Position numbers and translations under genes: made by a program. Shown here piece by piece: positions 52,237 to 60,755 of a stretch of 64,000 nt of DNA (within the stretch, counting starts at the first letter, position 1; each line of letters starts with the position of its first letter). Source of the DNA: CAWIUB01 sp963839175 (GTDB taxonomy: Bacteria > Actinomycetota > Actinomycetes > Mycobacteriales > Jatrophihabitantaceae); assembly GCA_963839175.1 (NCBI GenBank), contig CAWIUB010000033.1:1-64000 (forward strand), read 5' to 3'. Below the pieces are notes generated by a model, which saw only the letters and a list, made by a program, of their open reading frames with translations, was not told the origin of the DNA and searched no databases.

Positions 52237-52761
52237 GTGACGACAACAGGCCCCGACCAGGACAGTCGGCCACGGCGCCCGACAAGCCCATCACTGCCGA
52301 CGCTGCGCTACTCGTGGGCGCTGGCCACCTGGGTCGGGGCGTACGTGGCGATCACTGTCGTCGCTGTCGTCCTCTATCTGCTCCTCGATGCTGCCCGGAC
52401 CGGCCCGGCGGCGGCCGGCCCGTTGCGGGATCAGGCTTACGTTCTGGAGGAGAAGCTCCTGCCGGTGCTGAACCTCGCGGTCTGGACGCTGTTCGCCTGG
52501 GTGTACCTCGCGAAGCCGGCCGGGCGCGTCGGTGCCGAACCCGTCCGCCTCGGGGCGCTGTGGCTGGCGTTGGCGTTACCGGTCGACTTGGTCGGCTTCG
52601 TCATCGCCCCGGGGCCGTTGTCGATGAGCGCGCACGACTTCTATGTCGGGCGGTTCCCGTGGATCTACCTCACCTGCCTGGCGGTGCTGGCCAGCCCGAC
52701 GTGCGCGGCAGTGATCCGGTCACGGGCCCGCTCGCGGTACGGCAGCGGGGACGGACCGTAG
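52237..52761 (+). CDS. Four-helix membrane protein, function unknown
   Basis: This 174-residue protein has a GTG start. Four hydrophobic segments are visible: WVGAYVAITVVAVVLYLLL, KLLPVLNLAVWTLFAWVYLA, LGALWLALALPVDLVGFVIA and WIYLTCLAVLASPTCAAVI. The cytosolic tail is basic. I do not recognise a family. Confidence 0.6.
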   Translation: MTTTGPDQDSRPRRPTSPSLPTLRYSWALATWVGAYVAITVVAVVLYLLLDAARTGPAAAGPLRDQAYVLEEKLLPVLNLAVWTLFAWVYLAKPAGRVGAEPVRLGALWLALALPVDLVGFVIAPGPLSMSAHDFYVGRFPWIYLTCLAVLASPTCAAVIRSRARSRYGSGDGP

Positions 52762-53382
52762 GTGCGGTCGGGGCCGCCTGACACCTGCCGAGATGCCCAC
52801 CGGGTCTTGGAAGCGAGCGGAGTTCGAACACGCCTTCGCCTACTCGATGGCGGTCGACGATGGCCCCTCAGAACCCGGCGCAGGGCCGGCTCAGGGGTCC
52901 GCGCAGCCGCGCAGTGGGTTGGACCTCGAGCATGCTCGCAGTGCGTAGCCAGGCCCGACCCGTCGTTCGGCGCGGCTTGCGCTTCAACTGACAAGTCGCG
53001 CGTTATCACTCGAGGAGGATCGTTCGCGCGCACCCGGGGATTGCTCTGCACACGTCGCCACCAGACCGCCGCCGACGAATGGATCACCGCAACCGCCGAC
53101 GGACTGCGTCGGGCAGTGCTGGCTTCCAAGCGAGCTGTCCCTTCGACTCGAGCCGCTTACCTTCCACCGGCTCAGGCCCGTCATCCGCTCGACCCGCGTG
53201 CTTACGTCGCGAAACCCAGCCATCCCCGCCCCGAACTCACCGACCACTTCGCCGCACCGCCACCCCGGTACGAGGACAGTCAGGGCTCGGTATTTGATCA
53301 GGTGCCGAAAAAGCGCCGGACCTCCTCGACGAAAACGGGATGCAAAGCGGCTTGCCGGCTGATGCGTCCCGGGGGTGGCCCG
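52762..53382. other. Gene-poor stretch of 621 bases with one small candidate frame
   Basis: A 51-codon frame at 52793-52948 starts MPTGSWKRAEFEHAFAYSMA and ends in DLEHARSA; it has no clear ribosome-binding site. The remaining bases show broken coding-like pieces but no gene I can support. Confidence 0.3.
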
Positions 53383-53787
53383 TCAGGAGCTACGGCTGCG
53401 CCGGGCGGGTGCCTCGGGGTCGACGCCCCAGCTCGCGATCCAAGTAGGCGTGATGCGGATGACTTCACGACTCATGAACGGCACCGGTGGATCGACGTCC
53501 TCCAGCGCGACCGCAGTGCCGCGGACCTCGATGCCGCGCACGGTCCAGGGGTCTCGCGACACCAGGTCATCGACCACCACGGCTACCTGGCGGTTGGCCC
53601 GGACGTTGCGAAACTTGCGGGTGGTGCCCATCGCGGCGCCGCCGACGATGATCTCGCCGCTCTCATCATCGAGGAACACGCCGATCGGGTTGTTCTGGGG
53701 TGCACCGTCCGCATCAACGGTGGCCAGTCGCGCCAAGGGCTGACCCTTCAGATAGGCGCGTTCGGCCTCGGTCAAGGTAACGCTCAT
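53383..53787 (-). CDS. PPOX class F420-dependent/pyridoxamine oxidase-like protein
   Basis: This 134-residue split-barrel protein begins MSVTLTEAERAYLKGQPLARLATVDADGAPQNNPIGVFLDDESGEI. It continues IVVGG-type strand IIVGGAAMGTTRKFRNVRANRQVAVVVDDL and ends ITPTWIASWGVDP. The LATVDADGAPQ motif and the R-N-V-R-A-N-R segment are hallmarks of F420-dependent PPOX proteins. The substrate is unknown. Confidence 0.85.
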   Translation of the reverse strand: MSVTLTEAERAYLKGQPLARLATVDADGAPQNNPIGVFLDDESGEIIVGGAAMGTTRKFRNVRANRQVAVVVDDLVSRDPWTVRGIEVRGTAVALEDVDPPVPFMSREVIRITPTWIASWGVDPEAPARRSRSS

Positions 53788-54097
53788 TCCCGCAGCGTAA
53801 GACGTGACGCTGGTCCTGGTCCGCCTTCGACCCACGGCGCCCGGGTGGCGCGCTCCCATAGCCGTCGGCATGACAGCAGGCGGCGCGTTGCCGCGCATAA
53901 CGAACGCCCGAGGCGGCGGTCCGACCTGTACCCGAATCGGCGTTACCCCCATACCGGTGGTCACCATGGGTGGCCGCGTTCGCCGAGTCGTCCCACGCGC
54001 GCTCTACGCAGGTGCGCCATCGAACTATTTAGCTGGCTGTTGATCTGCGGAAGACGAGGCGCTTTCGGGCTTGGGTTCCCTTCGCGAGGATGGGCGC
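53788..54097. other. Intergenic stretch of 310 bases
   Basis: This region lies between two divergent genes. No RNA, repeat or further gene is evident. Promoters for the PPOX gene and the HAD gene must lie here, but I cannot place them. Confidence 0.4.
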
Positions 54098-54751
54098 ATG
54101 ACGCGCTGGGCAACCTTCGACTGTTTCGGCACCCTGATCGACTGGCGCCACGGCATCGCGTCCTCGGCCGAGCTGCTGTGGCCCGGCCGCGGCCAGGACG
54201 TGCTCGATGCCTACCACCGGCACGAGACCGCCGTGCAGTGCGAGAAGCCGGATCGGCGTTATCGCGATGTGCTGGCCGAGACGCTCCGGCGCAGCGCCGC
54301 CGAGCTCAACCTGGACCTGATCCCCGACGACGCCACGGTGCTCGCCGCCACCATCCCGTACTGGCCGGTGCTCCCCGACACCCGCCCGGCGTTGACCGAC
54401 TTGCGCGCCGCCGGCTGGCGGCTTGCCCTGCTCACGAACTGCGACCGCGACATCATCGCCCACACCCAGCGCCGGCTGCGCGTACCGATCGACGTGGTGA
54501 TTACCGCCGAGGACGTCGGCGCGTACAAACCGGCACACGACCACTTCATCCGCTTCCGGGACACCTTCGGAGCCGCCAGCCAGCGCTGGGTCCACGTGGC
54601 CCAAAGCCACGTCCACGACATCGTCCCGGCCCACGAGCTAGCCATTCCGAGCGTGTGGATAAATCGCCGGGGTGAGGCCGCCGACCCGTCGATCGCCGGC
54701 GCCGTGCTCCCCAACCTGACCGAGCTGGCAGCGACGCTGCAGCGCCTTTAG
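54098..54751 (+). CDS. HAD superfamily hydrolase, haloacid dehalogenase-like
   Basis: This 217-residue protein begins MTRWATFDCFGTLIDWRHGI, with nucleophile motif TFDCFGTLIDW typical of haloacid dehalogenase type II and its phosphatase relatives. Further motifs are LALLTNCDRDII (motif II), VGAYKPAHDHF (Lys) and VHVAQSHVHDIVPA (motif IV position, with the usual acidic pair replaced by S-x-x-H-D). The altered motif IV leaves the metal site uncertain. It is probably monocistronic. Confidence 0.85.
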   Translation: MTRWATFDCFGTLIDWRHGIASSAELLWPGRGQDVLDAYHRHETAVQCEKPDRRYRDVLAETLRRSAAELNLDLIPDDATVLAATIPYWPVLPDTRPALTDLRAAGWRLALLTNCDRDIIAHTQRRLRVPIDVVITAEDVGAYKPAHDHFIRFRDTFGAASQRWVHVAQSHVHDIVPAHELAIPSVWINRRGEAADPSIAGAVLPNLTELAATLQRL

Positions 54752-55019
54752 CTGGCACCTGCTCGACCTGGATCGTCTTGCACACGGATCCCCTACGGGA
54801 GCGGGCCTGCGCGCAGAACGGCTGACCGACGAGCCTGCTGACACTGACAGACCATGTACCCGAGTCGGCGATCGGCGCGATCCCAGCGATCAGGGCAGTG
54901 TGAGGTGGGCGATCGCGGGCTCACCGCGCGTAGTCCTCGAAATCGCGTTCGAGCCCTCGATCGGCACCGATCGAACGGACCGATTCCTCGGATGCGGTAC
55001 CCAACACCGCGGGAACAAT

Positions 55020-55452
55020 CGGCGCACGGACAAGGACGCGCTGGTGCAATTCGTCCGTGCCCGGGGACTGGCCGTCCTGGCCACCGTCTCCGCTGACTGG
55101 CATCCGCAGGCCGCGGTGGTCGGCGTCGCCGCCACCGACGACGGCGACATCGTCTTCGACACCACCCGCACCTCCGCGAGTTCGTCAACCTCACCCGGCA
55201 GCCGCGAGTCGCCATGGCGATCGGCTGCGATTGGGCCGACGAGCAGACCGTGCGACTCGAGGGCACCGCGGGCGAGGTCCCCCGCGACGACCGGCGGTAG
55301 CGGCCTACTACCAGCAATTCCCCACCGGGCGAGAGCGCGCAGCCTGGCCCGGCATCGTCCACGTCCGGGTCCGCCCCGACTGGGGCCGCTACAGCGACTA
55401 CCGCCCACAGACCTTCGGCACCCACGAGATCCCGCTAACGCCACCGGCATAA
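55020..55452 (+). pseudogene. Pyridoxamine 5'-phosphate oxidase-family remnant
   Basis: The first part reads DALVQFVRARGLAVLATVS, ADWHPQAAVVGVAATDDGDI and VFDTTRTS in one frame. The sequence then continues as REFVNLTRQPRVAMAIGCDWADEQTVRLEGTAGEVP in another, and ends VAAYYQQFPTGRERAAWPG and YSDYRPQTFGTHEI in a third. At least two frameshifts break it. The order matches a split-barrel FMN-binding protein of the PPOX group. It is probably non-functional. Confidence 0.65.
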
Positions 55453-55672
55453 GCAGTGTCGTCGGCGCGCAGAACATCCAGTACTGGAACGTCGACCCCA
55501 AGGCACAAACCGCGAAAGTATTCGGCGATCACGTAGCTTTGCTCGGTCACGACAGTGTGAGCGGGGCCGCGGCGGCGTTCACCGCATGTGGTCATCCCAA
55601 GATCGGGTCCGGTTGGTCCATTTGCACACTCGACGGCGCCCGCCGGGACCGAGATCGACACAGACTGCCGAC

Positions 55673-55933
55673 TCAGCGGCCGTAGTGGTAGCGGCAGGCC
55701 GCGATCCGCACCTCGGTGTCGGTGACCTTGTAGACGAGTCGATGCTCGTCGGTGATTCGCCGTGACCAGTAGCCGGCGAAGTCGTGCTTGAGTGGCTCAG
55801 GTTTGCCGATGCCCTCGTTGCCGTTGCGCACCACGTCCTGGACGAGCTGGTTGATGCGCTTGAGGACCTTGCGGTCCTGGGCCTGCCACCACAGGTAGTC
55901 CTCCCACGCGTTGATGTCCCAGACCAGCCGCAT
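55673..55933 (-). CDS. txe: Txe/YoeB family toxin
   Basis: This 86-residue protein has typical toxin features: start MRLVWDINAWEDYLWWQAQDRKVLKRIN, central GKPEPLKHDFAGYWSRRITDEHRLVYKV and end RIAACRYHYGR. These are the hallmarks of YoeB/Txe ribosome-dependent mRNA interferases (catalytic E/R/H/Y region E-H-R-L-V-Y and terminal Y-H-Y). It follows its antitoxin with a 2-base gap. Confidence 0.93.
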   Translation of the reverse strand: MRLVWDINAWEDYLWWQAQDRKVLKRINQLVQDVVRNGNEGIGKPEPLKHDFAGYWSRRITDEHRLVYKVTDTEVRIAACRYHYGR

Positions 55934-55935
55934 GC

Positions 55936-56193
55936 TCAGTCGGTGTCGACCAGCTCGTGGATCTCACCGGAGCCGGCCTCCAGTCGCTCCATCGCGTCGA
56001 GGAGACGCCGTGCGTTCGCTGGCGAGCGCATCAGGTATGCCGTCTCTCGCAGCGATTCGAAGTCCTCGAGCGAGACAATGACGACCGAGTCATGTCCGGA
56101 GCGCGTGATCACAACCTCTTCGCGGTCGTTGACGACGCTGTCGAGGACTTCCGCGTAGCGGGCCCTGGACTCGGTGTAACTCATGGTCTTCAT
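55936..56193 (-). CDS. yefM: YefM/Phd family antitoxin
   Basis: This 85-residue antitoxin begins MKTMSYTESRARYAEVLDSVVNDREEVVITR, the Phd/YefM DNA-binding fold. It continues HDSVVIVSLEDFESLRETAYLMRSPANARRL and ends in an acidic toxin-binding tail. ATG 56193 has AGGAGG upstream. It binds Txe, and the complex would autoregulate the operon. Confidence 0.93.
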   Translation of the reverse strand: MKTMSYTESRARYAEVLDSVVNDREEVVITRSGHDSVVIVSLEDFESLRETAYLMRSPANARRLLDAMERLEAGSGEIHELVDTD

Positions 56194-56535
56194 GACGCCT
56201 CCTGTACAGAAAAGCGTACGTGAGCCAGGAGCTGCTGGCAACCTGCGCCCCGCGTCGGCCGCCCAGACGCTCCCGCACCTAACCACCGAGCATGCAACTC
56301 TCCAAAGCCCTCTTCGGCGACGCGATATTCGGCGATCACCCAGATCTGAACAGACACGGCGCGTAATCGCACCCGTCCCGTCGTGTCACGCCGGTGCTAC
56401 GCGCTTGGGCCCGTCGGTGCTGCGCACCGGACGACTCGCCTCCGCGTCGCGCGGACAGGAACGTTTTGCTGGTGGTGATAGGTGCTGCAGCTGGCCCATC
56501 GGCATCGCGGCGGACAGCGGAGGCGGTACAGCTGA
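56194..56535. other. Intergenic stretch of 342 bases
   Basis: It holds the promoter side of the antitoxin gene. I see no gene, no RNA and no repeat beyond short matches expected by chance. Confidence 0.4.
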
Positions 56536-56785
56536 TCAGGTGTGCACGGCGTGGGCGCCGCGCATGATCATGAGAATCGCGAAGACCAGGCCCAGCAAGC
56601 GGCGAAACCAGTTGACGCCGTGAACGAGTTCCTCGTACGCCCAGACTGTCATCGCCAGATAGGACACCCGCCAGCAAGTAGAAGCCTGCCGGCCCCTTCA
56701 CAACGTCAGTTGCCCGGCCAGCGCCGATAGCGGCGAGCAGCGGCAGGTTGGGGAACTGCTCGATCGGGAAGCGCCGCGTCGTCAT
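56536..56785 (-). pseudogene. Small two-helix membrane protein (frameshifted)
   Basis: The frame starts MTTRRFPIEQFPNLPLLAAIGAG and continues VVKGPAGFYLLAG. With one extra base removed from the CCC run near 56668 it joins VSYLAMTVWAYEELVHGVNWFRRLLG, then LVFAILMIMRGAHAVHT. Corrected length is about 82 residues with two hydrophobic segments. I do not recognise the family. Confidence 0.55.
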
Positions 56786-57431
56786 AGCAAGGACACGCGC
56801 CCTGGTGTGGAGCGACATCCCCAATGACCGCATGTTGTGCTGGGACGAGGTCACCGGCGGCGTCGGGGTGTTCCGGTCACCGGCCGGGCACCCCAACGGC
56901 AACACGCTCGACCACCTTGGCCGAATGATCACCTGCGAGCAGGGCAACCGGCGCGTCACCCGCACCGAACACGACGGCTCAGTCACCGTCCTCGCCCAGC
57001 ACTACCAGGGCGCGCGGTTGAACAGCCCGAACGACGCCACGGTCAGGTCAGACGGCACGATCTTCTTCTCCGATCCAGACTGCGGCATCACGAGTGACTA
57101 CGAGGGATACCGGGCCCAGAGCGAGATCAGCGCCTGCAACGTGTACCGCATCGCGCCCGACACCGGTCAGGTCGCACTGGCTGCCGATGGCTTCTCCGGC
57201 CCCAACGGCCGGTTCGTGTTCGCCTTCGACGCCGCCGATCTCTCCGAGAACATCGACCACGGGCTCGCCGTCGGCTCCCTTATCAACGTCGAACCAGAAG
57301 ACACGATCGAGCAGATCCGCCGGCTGAAGGCGATCGCGGCCGAAGGCGGACATCGGCTGAACCCCGGGCACGACCCACACGTCTGGGCCGCGCTCACCAC
57401 CGGGCGCGAGGGCCGCTTCCGCGAACGGTAG
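56748..57431 (+). pseudogene. Chimeric fragment: SMP-30/gluconolactonase fused to MBL-type lactonase tail
   Basis: The 227-codon frame has two unrelated parts. Residues about 20-154 match SMP-30/gluconolactonases (ALVWSDIPNDRMLCWDE, HPNGNTLDHLGRMITCEQGN, RLNSPNDATVRSDGTIFFSDP and GFSGPNG). Residues about 155-215 match the C-terminus of MBL-fold N-acyl-homoserine-lactonase-like enzymes (RFVFAFDAADLSENID and LNPGHDPHVW). The SMP-30 part lacks its EGPVW start, and the lactonase part lacks its H-x-H-x-D-H site. The join, near 57210, is in frame. It is probably a deletion product and likely inactive. Confidence 0.7.
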
Positions 57432-57530
57432 GCATCAGCTCTCGGCACGACTGCGCTCACCGGCACCGGATCGGCTACCGGGAAGCGCTCGCTTGCTGGA
57501 ATGGCCCAGTCGATCAGCCGGGTACGGCGG

Positions 57531-58427
57531 TTATGCGTACGGGTCGAGCTCCACCTCGTCGAGGATCCAGTCCCAGAACAGGGTGAGCGGGCGGCTGATG
57601 GGTCGAGTGTTCGGGCGGGTCAGGTAGTAGGCCGCACCCGGGTCGACGGTGACGTCGATTGGCTGTTCGAGTTGACCGGAGCGGAGGTCTTCACGGCTGA
57701 GGCCGGTGAAGAACAGCGCGATGCCCTGGCTTTCGAGGGCGATCTTGCGCAGTGCGTGTGAGTCGTCGACGCGGACGGTGCGTGCTTTGGCCGGCAGCCT
57801 CGCTCCGGCTGCGGCGAACCAGCGTGTCCAATGTTCTGGGTCGAATTCGTAGAACAGTCTCCATCGCGCGAGGTCGCTCGGCTTCGGTGTCTCGGGCATC
57901 GCGCGACGCAGCTTCGGGCTGCACAGTGCGGTCAACTCGCCGGTGAGGACTCGTACGGCGTGCGTGCCGGTCCATCGCCCGTGGCCCCAGGCGATGCCTG
58001 CGTCGACTCGGTCGAGGCTGAAGTCGGCCGGCTGGTATGCGTGGTGCAGGCGTAGTTCGATTTCCGGGTGGGCGCTCCAGAAGTTCGCTAGCCGGGGCGT
58101 CAGCCAGCGTGCTGAGAAGTATGGCGCGACGCTGACGGTCAGTGTGGCGTCGTGTTCGGTGCGAGTGGCGTCGTGGACTGCCCGGTCGAGCGTGCTGAGT
58201 CCGCTAATGCATGCCGCGAGCAACGTCTGCCCGGTTTCGGTCAGGACGATCTGGCGGTGCAGCCTGTGGAACAGCTGCTGTCCGAGCTGATCCTCGAGGT
58301 GGCGCACGTGATGGCTCAGCGCGGTCGGGGTGACCGCCAACTCCGTGGCCGCGAGGTTGAAGCTCATGTTCCGTCCCACTGCTTCGAAGGCACGCAGCTT
58401 CACCAAGGTGCCAGGGTCGAGCGCCAC
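57531..58427 (-). CDS. LysR family transcriptional regulator, GcvA-like
   Basis: This 298-residue regulator has a GTG start. The N-terminal winged helix reads LRAFEAVGRNMSFNLAATELAVTPTALSHHVRHLEDQLG, with recognition helix VTPTALSHHVRHLE. A linker and the periplasmic-binding-like effector domain follow (FWSAHPEIELRLHH; VRVDDSHALRKIALESQGIALF). It is divergent from an ornithine-cyclodeaminase-type gene, its likely target. A 7-bp-arm palindrome lies in the gap. Confidence 0.88.
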   Translation of the reverse strand: MALDPGTLVKLRAFEAVGRNMSFNLAATELAVTPTALSHHVRHLEDQLGQQLFHRLHRQIVLTETGQTLLAACISGLSTLDRAVHDATRTEHDATLTVSVAPYFSARWLTPRLANFWSAHPEIELRLHHAYQPADFSLDRVDAGIAWGHGRWTGTHAVRVLTGELTALCSPKLRRAMPETPKPSDLARWRLFYEFDPEHWTRWFAAAGARLPAKARTVRVDDSHALRKIALESQGIALFFTGLSREDLRSGQLEQPIDVTVDPGAAYYLTRPNTRPISRPLTLFWDWILDEVELDPYA

Positions 58428-58439
58428 GGCGATCAGGTT

Positions 58440-58458
58440 ACCTGAGTCTGGCTCAGGT
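58440..58458. promoter_or_regulatory. Palindromic operator between the LysR and OCD genes
   Basis: ACCTGAG, five bases (TCTGG), CTCAGGT form a perfect 7-bp inverted repeat 12 bp upstream of the LysR start and 94 bp upstream of the ornithine-cyclodeaminase gene. It is a candidate LysR-type binding site. Confidence 0.6.
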
Positions 58459-58551
58459 GTCGTGCGCCAGAGACAGTTGACCTCCGCTGCCGCGATGCCT
58501 CAATCTGGCGACGGTTTACCGGCCTACCGGGCTCAGCTGGATGGGACTCAC

Positions 58552-59553
58552 ATGACTGGTAGTCAGGCATCACGTGCGTCTTTCGAGATAGTCAAGGGCG
58601 AGCGGTCGATCCCGCTCCTCAGCGAGGCCGAGGTCGAGCGACACCTCGACCTCGGCCAGCTCCTCGACGGGCTCGAGGAAGGTTTCCGCCAGCTCGAGCG
58701 CGGCGCGGTGCAGTCGCCGCCCCGACCCGAGATCACGATTCCGGGCGCTGGCTTCTCGCTGGCGATGTCGGCGTGGGTGCCCGGCATGCAGATCTGCGTC
58801 AAGGTGGTCAACGTGTTCGAGGCCAACCCCGACATCTCGCTGCCCAGCCATCTGGCAATGATCACGTTGTACGACCCGACGACGGGTGCAACCTCGTGCG
58901 TGATGGATGGCACCTACATCACCGGTATCCGGACTGCGGCCTCGGCCGTTCTGTCGATCCGCTTGCTCAGCCGCACCGACTCGCGGGTGGCAACGATCGT
59001 CGGAGCCGGCGTCCAGGCCCGCGAGCACCTTCGATTGCTGCCGATGGTGCGCGACTTCGGGCGAATCAACATCTGCTCTCTCGACTACGAGCACGCCACA
59101 CGATTGGCCGAACACAGCGAGCTGGCCCGCCCGCGCGCTGATATCCGAGCCGCAGTCACCGAATCGGATGTCGTGTGCCTTGCTACCCACTCTCCACGGC
59201 CGGTGATCAACGCGGAGTGGGTGCGCCCCGGCACGCACGTGTCCTCGGTCGGCTACTACCCGCCCCACGGTGAGCTGCCACGCGCGCTGGCGCACAGCAG
59301 CCGCCTCGTCGTCGAAACACTCGATGCCTTCCAGCCAGCACCGGTCGGCTGCGCGGACCTGTCCGAAGCCGATCCCGGCCGGGCAGCCACGCTCGGTGCA
59401 GTCGCGCTCGACCCGGAGCTCGGCCGCACCTCGCCAGAGCAGATCACGCTCTACAAGGCGATGGGCATCGGCATGCAGGACATGATTGCCGCGAACCTCG
59501 CATACACCAGCGCGGTTCAGTCCGCCAGGCCCACCCAGACCATGACGTGGTGA
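58552..59553 (+). CDS. Ornithine cyclodeaminase/mu-crystallin family protein
   Basis: This 333-residue NAD(P)-binding enzyme begins GERSIPLLSEAEVERHLDLGQLLDGLEEGF. It has PGAGFSLAMSAWVPGMQICVKVVNVFEANP, GTYITGIRTAASAVLSIRLLSR (Arg and Ala of the substrate site) and Rossmann motif VATIVGAGVQAREHL. The end SPEQITLYKAMGIGMQDMIAANLAY is a family signature. Members act on ornithine, alanine or imino acids. Divergence from LysR suggests catabolic induction. Confidence 0.88.
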   Translation: MTGSQASRASFEIVKGERSIPLLSEAEVERHLDLGQLLDGLEEGFRQLERGAVQSPPRPEITIPGAGFSLAMSAWVPGMQICVKVVNVFEANPDISLPSHLAMITLYDPTTGATSCVMDGTYITGIRTAASAVLSIRLLSRTDSRVATIVGAGVQAREHLRLLPMVRDFGRINICSLDYEHATRLAEHSELARPRADIRAAVTESDVVCLATHSPRPVINAEWVRPGTHVSSVGYYPPHGELPRALAHSSRLVVETLDAFQPAPVGCADLSEADPGRAATLGAVALDPELGRTSPEQITLYKAMGIGMQDMIAANLAYTSAVQSARPTQTMTW

Positions 59554-59639
59554 TCGAACGGGCAGCATCTCCTCGTGGCCGGCACCCAGCTTGCCGCTCC
59601 GACAGGCTCGTCGTGGCATGCGACGTGCGAGCGTGCGAC

Positions 59640-60166
59640 GTGAGCGCAGCAGCTCTGCCCGGCCGGCGTGACGCCGACCTGCTGCGCGCATTGCGCGATC
59701 AGCACGCGCATGCCCTGTGGTCCTATGTCGTCGGCCTGACCGGCGGCGACCGTGGCAAAGCCCAGGACGTCGTGCAGGAAACCCTGCTCCGCGCATGGCG
59801 CAACCCGGCCGTACTCGACCAGACCGGCGGCTCCGGGCGCGGCTGGTTGTTCACAGTCGCCCGGCGCATCGTCATCGACGAGTGCGCTCGACCCGCCGGC
59901 GCCCAGAGGTGGTGACCGATCGGCTGCCGGAGCAGACAGTCGAAGACCCAGCGCAGCGCACGGTAGACCGGCAAGTGGTGCTGACCGCGCTACGGACTCT
60001 GTCGACCGAACACCGTCAGGTGCTGCTCGAGTGTTACTTCCGCGGCGCATCCGTGGCCCAGGCCGCCCAGACCCTCGGCGTGCCACCCGGCACCATCAAG
60101 TCCCGCACCCACTACGCGCTCAACGCGCTGCGACGGGCCTTCGAGGAGATGGGAAGCGTCGCCTGA
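59640..60166 (+). pseudogene. ECF sigma factor, SigL-like (frameshifted)
   Basis: Region 2 reads HALWSYVVGLTGGDRGKAQDVVQETLLRAWRNP with RGWLFTVARRIVIDE. After one missing base near 59884 the frame continues RSTRRRPEVVTDRLPEQTVEDP. Region 4 is LRTLSTEHRQVLLECYFRGASVAQAAQTLGVPPGTIKSRTHYALNALRRAF. Corrected length is about 175 residues, normal for SigL-type sigma factors. No anti-sigma (RslA-like) gene follows. Confidence 0.8.
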
Positions 60167-60196
60167 CCACTCTCCACCCCAATGACGGACTGCCTC

Positions 60197-60648
60197 TCAG
60201 CCTCGGCGGTCGGGAATGGTGAGTCCTGTTCGTTCATCATCCCAGGCCATCGAACCGATCTTCCAGCCCGATGGAGTCCGAATGAACTGTGTACAGATGA
60301 CTCCCCTCGCCTCGAAAGCCACGTCGTTGGACGTGCCGCGTTTCTCGTAGGTGGTGAAACGGTGACCGACGTTTCGAAAACCTCGGTGACGTCGGCTACC
60401 TCGATCTCCTCGAAGCTCGCCAGCTCGCCAGAATCGACTTGCTGCTGCCGTGGCCGAATGAACTCGTCGACCGTCGAGATCTCCGGAATATCAGCGCTGT
60501 TCTTGATCAGCTGGGCGCCTTCGCAGAACAATCCGCGCATCGACGGATAGTCAGGCCGAGCCCCAGCGGGAAATGAGACCGCCGCGAGGAAATCGGACAG
60601 AACCGCCGCGGTCTGCGCCGTGTCGTCCGCTGCTTGCCCTGTCGCCAT
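60197..60648 (-). pseudogene. NTF2/SnoaL-like protein (frameshifted)
   Basis: The first part reads TAAVLSDFLAAVSFPAGARPDYPSMRGLF with FIRPRQQQVDSGELASFEE. After one missing base near 60369 the frame continues VGHRFTTYEKRGTSNDVAFEARGVICTQFIRTP and SGWKIGSMAWDDERTGLTIP. These are typical nuclear-transport-factor-2-like motifs (RG-x-x-x-TQF-x-RTP-GW-I). Corrected length is about 150 residues. Confidence 0.75.
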
Positions 60649-60755
60649 CTTCGACGCCCCTTCGATAATCCAGTCTGCGGGCCTGTTGGTTGGTCGGACA
60701 CGACTCTGCGCCGGGGCTCCGGTTCGGAGGAGTCCCCGGCGCAGAAATCGGTGGG

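Noticed and set aside
55515..56345. 14-base match TATTCGGCGATCAC at about 55519 and 56327
   Set aside because: Several 14-base repeats are expected by chance in 64 kb, and the flanks do not match.
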